NCBI GenBank assembly: GCA_016719945.1
Contig: JADJYE010000008.1
Span: 310,001 to 374,000, forward strand
Direction: 5' to 3'
DNA from: Polyangiaceae bacterium
Lineage (GTDB): Bacteria; Myxococcota_A; Polyangia; Polyangiales; Polyangiaceae
Length of the DNA: 64,000 nt
Both the position numbers and the translations under genes were made by a program. The notes beneath the pieces are model-generated. The model was not told the DNA's origin and ran no database searches. It worked only from the letters and a program-made list of their open reading frames with translations. Of this stretch, positions 61,439-64,000 are shown in pieces. How positions within the stretch are numbered: the first letter of the stretch is position 1; each line of letters starts with the position of its first letter.

Positions 61439-63499
61439 TTACTCGGCGAAGACCCAATAGTGCATCGACCCGAACGGCTTGTCGCCCGGGCCCTCGACGT
61501 CGACGACGTGTTTGCCCGTGGTGCCCTCCGGGGCCTTGACCTCGACCTCGGCCCAGCCCGTCGCCGGCAGCTCGATGCCCGAGACGGCCTTGCCGTCGAG
61601 CTTGAGGGTGAGGCGGATCGGCTCGGCGGCAGCGAGACGCGCGACGATCACCGGCGCCGTGGAGCCGGTGAAGTCGAGGGTGAAGGTGTCCTTGAAGCGC
61701 TTGAGCCGGCCGCCGTCGCTCACGTCGTCGCCGTCGTCATTCCACTGGGTGGTGACCAGGTTGTCGGCCTCCGTCGCGTTGTAGAGCACGTAGCCGTGGT
61801 CGCGCTCGGACTCGAGATCCGAGACGTCGAGCAGATCGACGATCACGCTGGACCTGTCGCGCAGCGTCGGCCTGTCGCCGCGGCCGAGCACGGCCCAGTC
61901 CGCCTCGTACGCGATCTTCGTCGCCCCGCCGAGGATCGACTGGTTCGTCACCGTCGCCTCGAACAGCTCTTCGCCGAGCACCGAGGGCATGGAGAACCAC
62001 TGGGGGTACACGATGAAATGGGTGGGCAGCTTCGAGGGCCCGAGCCGCTCGTAGTGCTCGTACCGCGAGCCAGCCCCTCCGACCCAATACGGGGCCTCGC
62101 CCTCGGTCGTGAGGCCGACGACGTCGAAGGTGCGGCGCTCGGAGAAATAAGCGATCGCGCCGGTGTCGTTGAGGCCGATGACGGCGTCCTTGGGCAGGTT
62201 CTTCTCGGCCCAGACGCCGAGCTTCACCTGCTGCTCGGTGATGGCGCGCGAGCTGTTGGCGAGGTCGGCGATCGCCCAGCCCAGCTTGCCCGCGAGCGCG
62301 CCCGCGTAGACGCCCGTGACCAGCGCCGGGACGAACGCTGTCTCCTTGAACAGCCGCGAGGCCCAGTGCCCGAGCTGCGCGCCGAGGCAGGCGACGAGCA
62401 CGAACCAGCCGGGCGCGAACGGCCAGATGTACCGCACGCGGTTCCACAGGATCGTGAGGAACGTGCACGGGATGAGGGTCCCGAGCACGAGCGCCGCGAC
62501 CGCGAGGCCGCGCGGGATCTTCCGCGTTCGTACGGTGACGAGCACCAGCGACAGCGCCCCGGCGAGGAAGACGTAGTGGCTGTGCTCCGGCATGAAGATC
62601 GCCGTGTACGGCCCGCCCGAGAGCAGGTCCTCGTAGAGCATGCGCACCAGGCCGCCGATGAACGCGTACAAGCGCGGGCCCGGGTAATATGGGTTACCGA
62701 CGGCCCATTTGACCATCGCGGTCGTGGAGCGGGCGTGCCCCACCATGATGGTGTTGATGATGGGGACCCAGAGGACGGCCGCGATCGGCAACAGCGCGGG
62801 CCAGCGCGCCTTGAGCGCCGCGACGCGGTCCCGCGCGTCGCGCGAGTAGAGCGCGATCGCGATGACGGCGACCAGGGCGGTGAACCCTCCCTCGGGGCGC
62901 ACGAGCGAGGCGAGCGCCCCCATCACACCCAAGCCGAGCACCGCCCGGGGCGTACGCGCCTCCGGCTTGGCCTCCGCGAGCTCGGCGGACATCCGCACGG
63001 TGCGCGTCATCGCCCAGGCGAGGGCGATCGTCTCCATGCCGCTCCAGGCGAACCAAGCGAAGGCGCCGAACAGCAAGCACATGGCCGCCGCCCCCACGCC
63101 CGCGGCCCTCCCTGCGAGGCCCTCCGCGAGGCGCTTGGTCTCGACCGCGACGGCGGCGTGAAAGATCGTGCCCAGCGCCCAGACGACGTAGACGAGCGAG
63201 AGGCCTTGAAAGCCGACCGCGTAGAACGGCGCCAAGAGCAGAGGCCAGAGGAAGCTCGTGGCGCCGCTCGAGAAGCCGTCACCCAGCCCGAAGGTGAACG
63301 GGGCGCCCTCGGCGAAGCGGCGCGCGTACACGAAGTGGATGTAGGAGTCGTCGAGCGGCATGCCCGGCTGCCCCGCGTCGGCCAGGATCGCCTTCGTCGC
63401 GAGGTAGCCCAGCAGAGAGCTCACGACGAGCGGCAGGGCATACGGCAAGGACCTGCGCAGGATGGCCGCAAACAACGGCGGTAGCGTGGGGAGCTTCAC
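61439..63499 (-). CDS. Multi-pass membrane protein with GT-C glycosyltransferase-like topology
   Basis: 686 residues from GTG 63499; a longer start at 63541 would overlap trmB. At least ten transmembrane helices (LPYALPLVVSSLLGYLATKAIL; WPLLLAPFYAVGFQGLSLVYVVWALG; FVLVACLGAQLGHWAS). The first periplasmic loop contains GMPLDDSYIHFVYARRFAEG, where the DDSYI acidic pair after helix 1 matches the catalytic Asp-Asp of GT-C enzymes such as ArnT and dolichol-linked mannosyltransferases. The C-terminal 200 residues form a beta-rich domain (KIAYEADWAVLGRGDRPT..STAPVIVARLAAAEPIRLTLKLDG). It would transfer a sugar from a lipid carrier to an envelope acceptor. It ends 12 bp past the pip start, suggesting one transcript. 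Confidence 0.75.
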   Translation of the reverse strand: MKLPTLPPLFAAILRRSLPYALPLVVSSLLGYLATKAILADAGQPGMPLDDSYIHFVYARRFAEGAPFTFGLGDGFSSGATSFLWPLLLAPFYAVGFQGLSLVYVVWALGTIFHAAVAVETKRLAEGLAGRAAGVGAAAMCLLFGAFAWFAWSGMETIALAWAMTRTVRMSAELAEAKPEARTPRAVLGLGVMGALASLVRPEGGFTALVAVIAIALYSRDARDRVAALKARWPALLPIAAVLWVPIINTIMVGHARSTTAMVKWAVGNPYYPGPRLYAFIGGLVRMLYEDLLSGGPYTAIFMPEHSHYVFLAGALSLVLVTVRTRKIPRGLAVAALVLGTLIPCTFLTILWNRVRYIWPFAPGWFVLVACLGAQLGHWASRLFKETAFVPALVTGVYAGALAGKLGWAIADLANSSRAITEQQVKLGVWAEKNLPKDAVIGLNDTGAIAYFSERRTFDVVGLTTEGEAPYWVGGAGSRYEHYERLGPSKLPTHFIVYPQWFSMPSVLGEELFEATVTNQSILGGATKIAYEADWAVLGRGDRPTLRDRSSVIVDLLDVSDLESERDHGYVLYNATEADNLVTTQWNDDGDDVSDGGRLKRFKDTFTLDFTGSTAPVIVARLAAAEPIRLTLKLDGKAVSGIELPATGWAEVEVKAPEGTTGKHVVDVEGPGDKPFGSMHYWVFAE

Positions 63500-63539
63500 C
63501 AAACTGGCGCGCGAGTGTACACAGCTTCCGCGCGCGATC

Positions 63540-64000
63540 ATGAGCTTCCGGCCGAACCCCCGACACCCCTATGCCCACGCCGCGCGCCTGCCCGAGGGGG
63601 ACGGCCCGGTCTCGCTCGACGAGGTCATCCCGGGGGCCGGCCCGTTCGAGCTGGAGATCGGCCCCGGCCGCGGCGGCTTCATGTTCGAGCGCTGCGCGGC
63701 CGCCCCAGACGCTCGACTGCTCGGCCTCGAGATCCGATTGAAGTGGGCGCACACCGTCGACGAGCGGCTCGCGAAAGCCGGCCTGCGCGGGCGAGCGCGT
63801 GTGCTCGGCGAGGACGCCAAGCGCGCCCTGCCTCGCCTCACGCCGGACGCCAGCCTTCGCGCGGTGTTCCTCCATTTCCCCGACCCATGGTGGAAGAAGC
63901 GCCACGAGAAGCGCCTGGTCATGGGGGACGTGCTGCTCGATCAGATCGCCCGCCTGCTCGCGCCAGAGGCCGCCCTGTACATCCAGACCGACGTCGAGGA
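63540..64000 (+). CDS. trmB: tRNA (guanine-N7-)-methyltransferase (5' part; runs off right edge)
   Basis: The first 153 residues are present, from ATG 63540. SAM motif I is FELEIGPGRGGFMFERC, followed by LLGLEIRLKWAHTVDERL and, near residue 112, VFLHFPDPWWKKRHEKRLV, the TrmB signature (FPDPWxKxxHxKRR), then DVLLDQIARLLAP. TrmB makes m7G46 in tRNA. The coding sequence continues beyond the window. It is divergent from the GT-C-like gene, which would start only 40 bp away. Confidence 0.93.
   Translation, partial: MSFRPNPRHPYAHAARLPEGDGPVSLDEVIPGAGPFELEIGPGRGGFMFERCAAAPDARLLGLEIRLKWAHTVDERLAKAGLRGRARVLGEDAKRALPRLTPDASLRAVFLHFPDPWWKKRHEKRLVMGDVLLDQIARLLAPEAALYIQTDVE

Noticed and set aside
61460..63484. 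A 674-codon plus-strand frame opposite the GT-C-like gene
   Set aside because: Low-complexity Arg/Asp/Val translation; the opposite strand encodes transmembrane helices and an acidic DDSYI pair.

Overview
This is a roughly 64 kb, very GC-rich window that looks like a chromosome segment of a large-genome Myxococcota (delta-proteobacterial) species, most likely of the Polyangiales/Sorangium side. The clues are extreme GC bias at third codon positions, Hanks-type Ser/Thr kinases fused to sensor domains, many lipoproteins with long Gly-rich or Ala/Ser-rich spacers after the lipobox, NCGACxxxC repeats, and many orphan predicted proteins. This assignment is an inference from gene content. No rRNA, tRNA, transposase, phage gene or CRISPR array was seen.

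Layout. 1-3733: cobalamin-dependent methionine synthase metH (minus, cut by the left edge and frameshifted) divergent from a universal stress protein. 3744-9735: surface lipoproteins, a TrmN6-like methyltransferase, an SGNH hydrolase and small membrane proteins. 9868-12523: a quinone oxidoreductase and a YtcJ-like amidohydrolase. 12585-17023: two large Gly-rich lipoproteins and a Ser/Thr kinase broken by an in-frame amber codon. 17091-19963: a FadR-type GntR regulator with a candidate operator, heading an overlapping operon with a gluconate-dehydrogenase-subunit-3-like protein and a GMC flavin oxidoreductase. 20011-24622: a small protein, a membrane sulfatase-like protein, a subtilisin-like protease, a tandem array of about 73-bp GC-rich units, and lspA. 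24793-28170: two ATP-grasp proteins and an alpha/beta hydrolase in one operon. 28207-33454: a Cys-rich lipoprotein, then a minus-strand module of DUF1554-like lipoprotein, sensor Ser/Thr kinase and PEGA-like protein.

33534-44987 is the most interesting part. A ten-gene plus-strand operon has start/stop overlaps or very short gaps throughout. It encodes a YbhN-like membrane protein, a GT-B-like transferase, an SpsF-type cytidylyltransferase, a two-subunit transketolase, a class III (GSA-type) aminotransferase, an SDR, a KdsC-type HAD phosphatase, a NeuB-type synthase lacking the usual SAF domain, and a membrane fatty-acid-hydroxylase-superfamily enzyme. It is divergent from an aldo-keto reductase/PhyH dioxygenase pair. 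NeuB-like condensation with PEP, KdsC-like dephosphorylation and CMP activation together suggest an unusual 3-deoxy-ulosonic acid or amino sugar destined for a surface glycan or glycolipid. The product is not known.

45003-64000: a RelE/ParE-like toxin fold with an N-terminal extension, an outer-membrane beta-barrel, GNAT and PilZ proteins, an HD phosphohydrolase, an alkylglycerol-monooxygenase-like enzyme, a Cys-rich lipoprotein overlapping an acyl-CoA synthetase, a TPR protein, a TetR regulator with candidate operators, an SDR, a frameshifted proline iminopeptidase, a GT-C-like membrane protein and the start of trmB.

Four genes (metH, two kinases, pip) carry indels or a stop inside otherwise well-preserved coding sequence. 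Consensus sequencing errors are a serious possibility for at least the indels.
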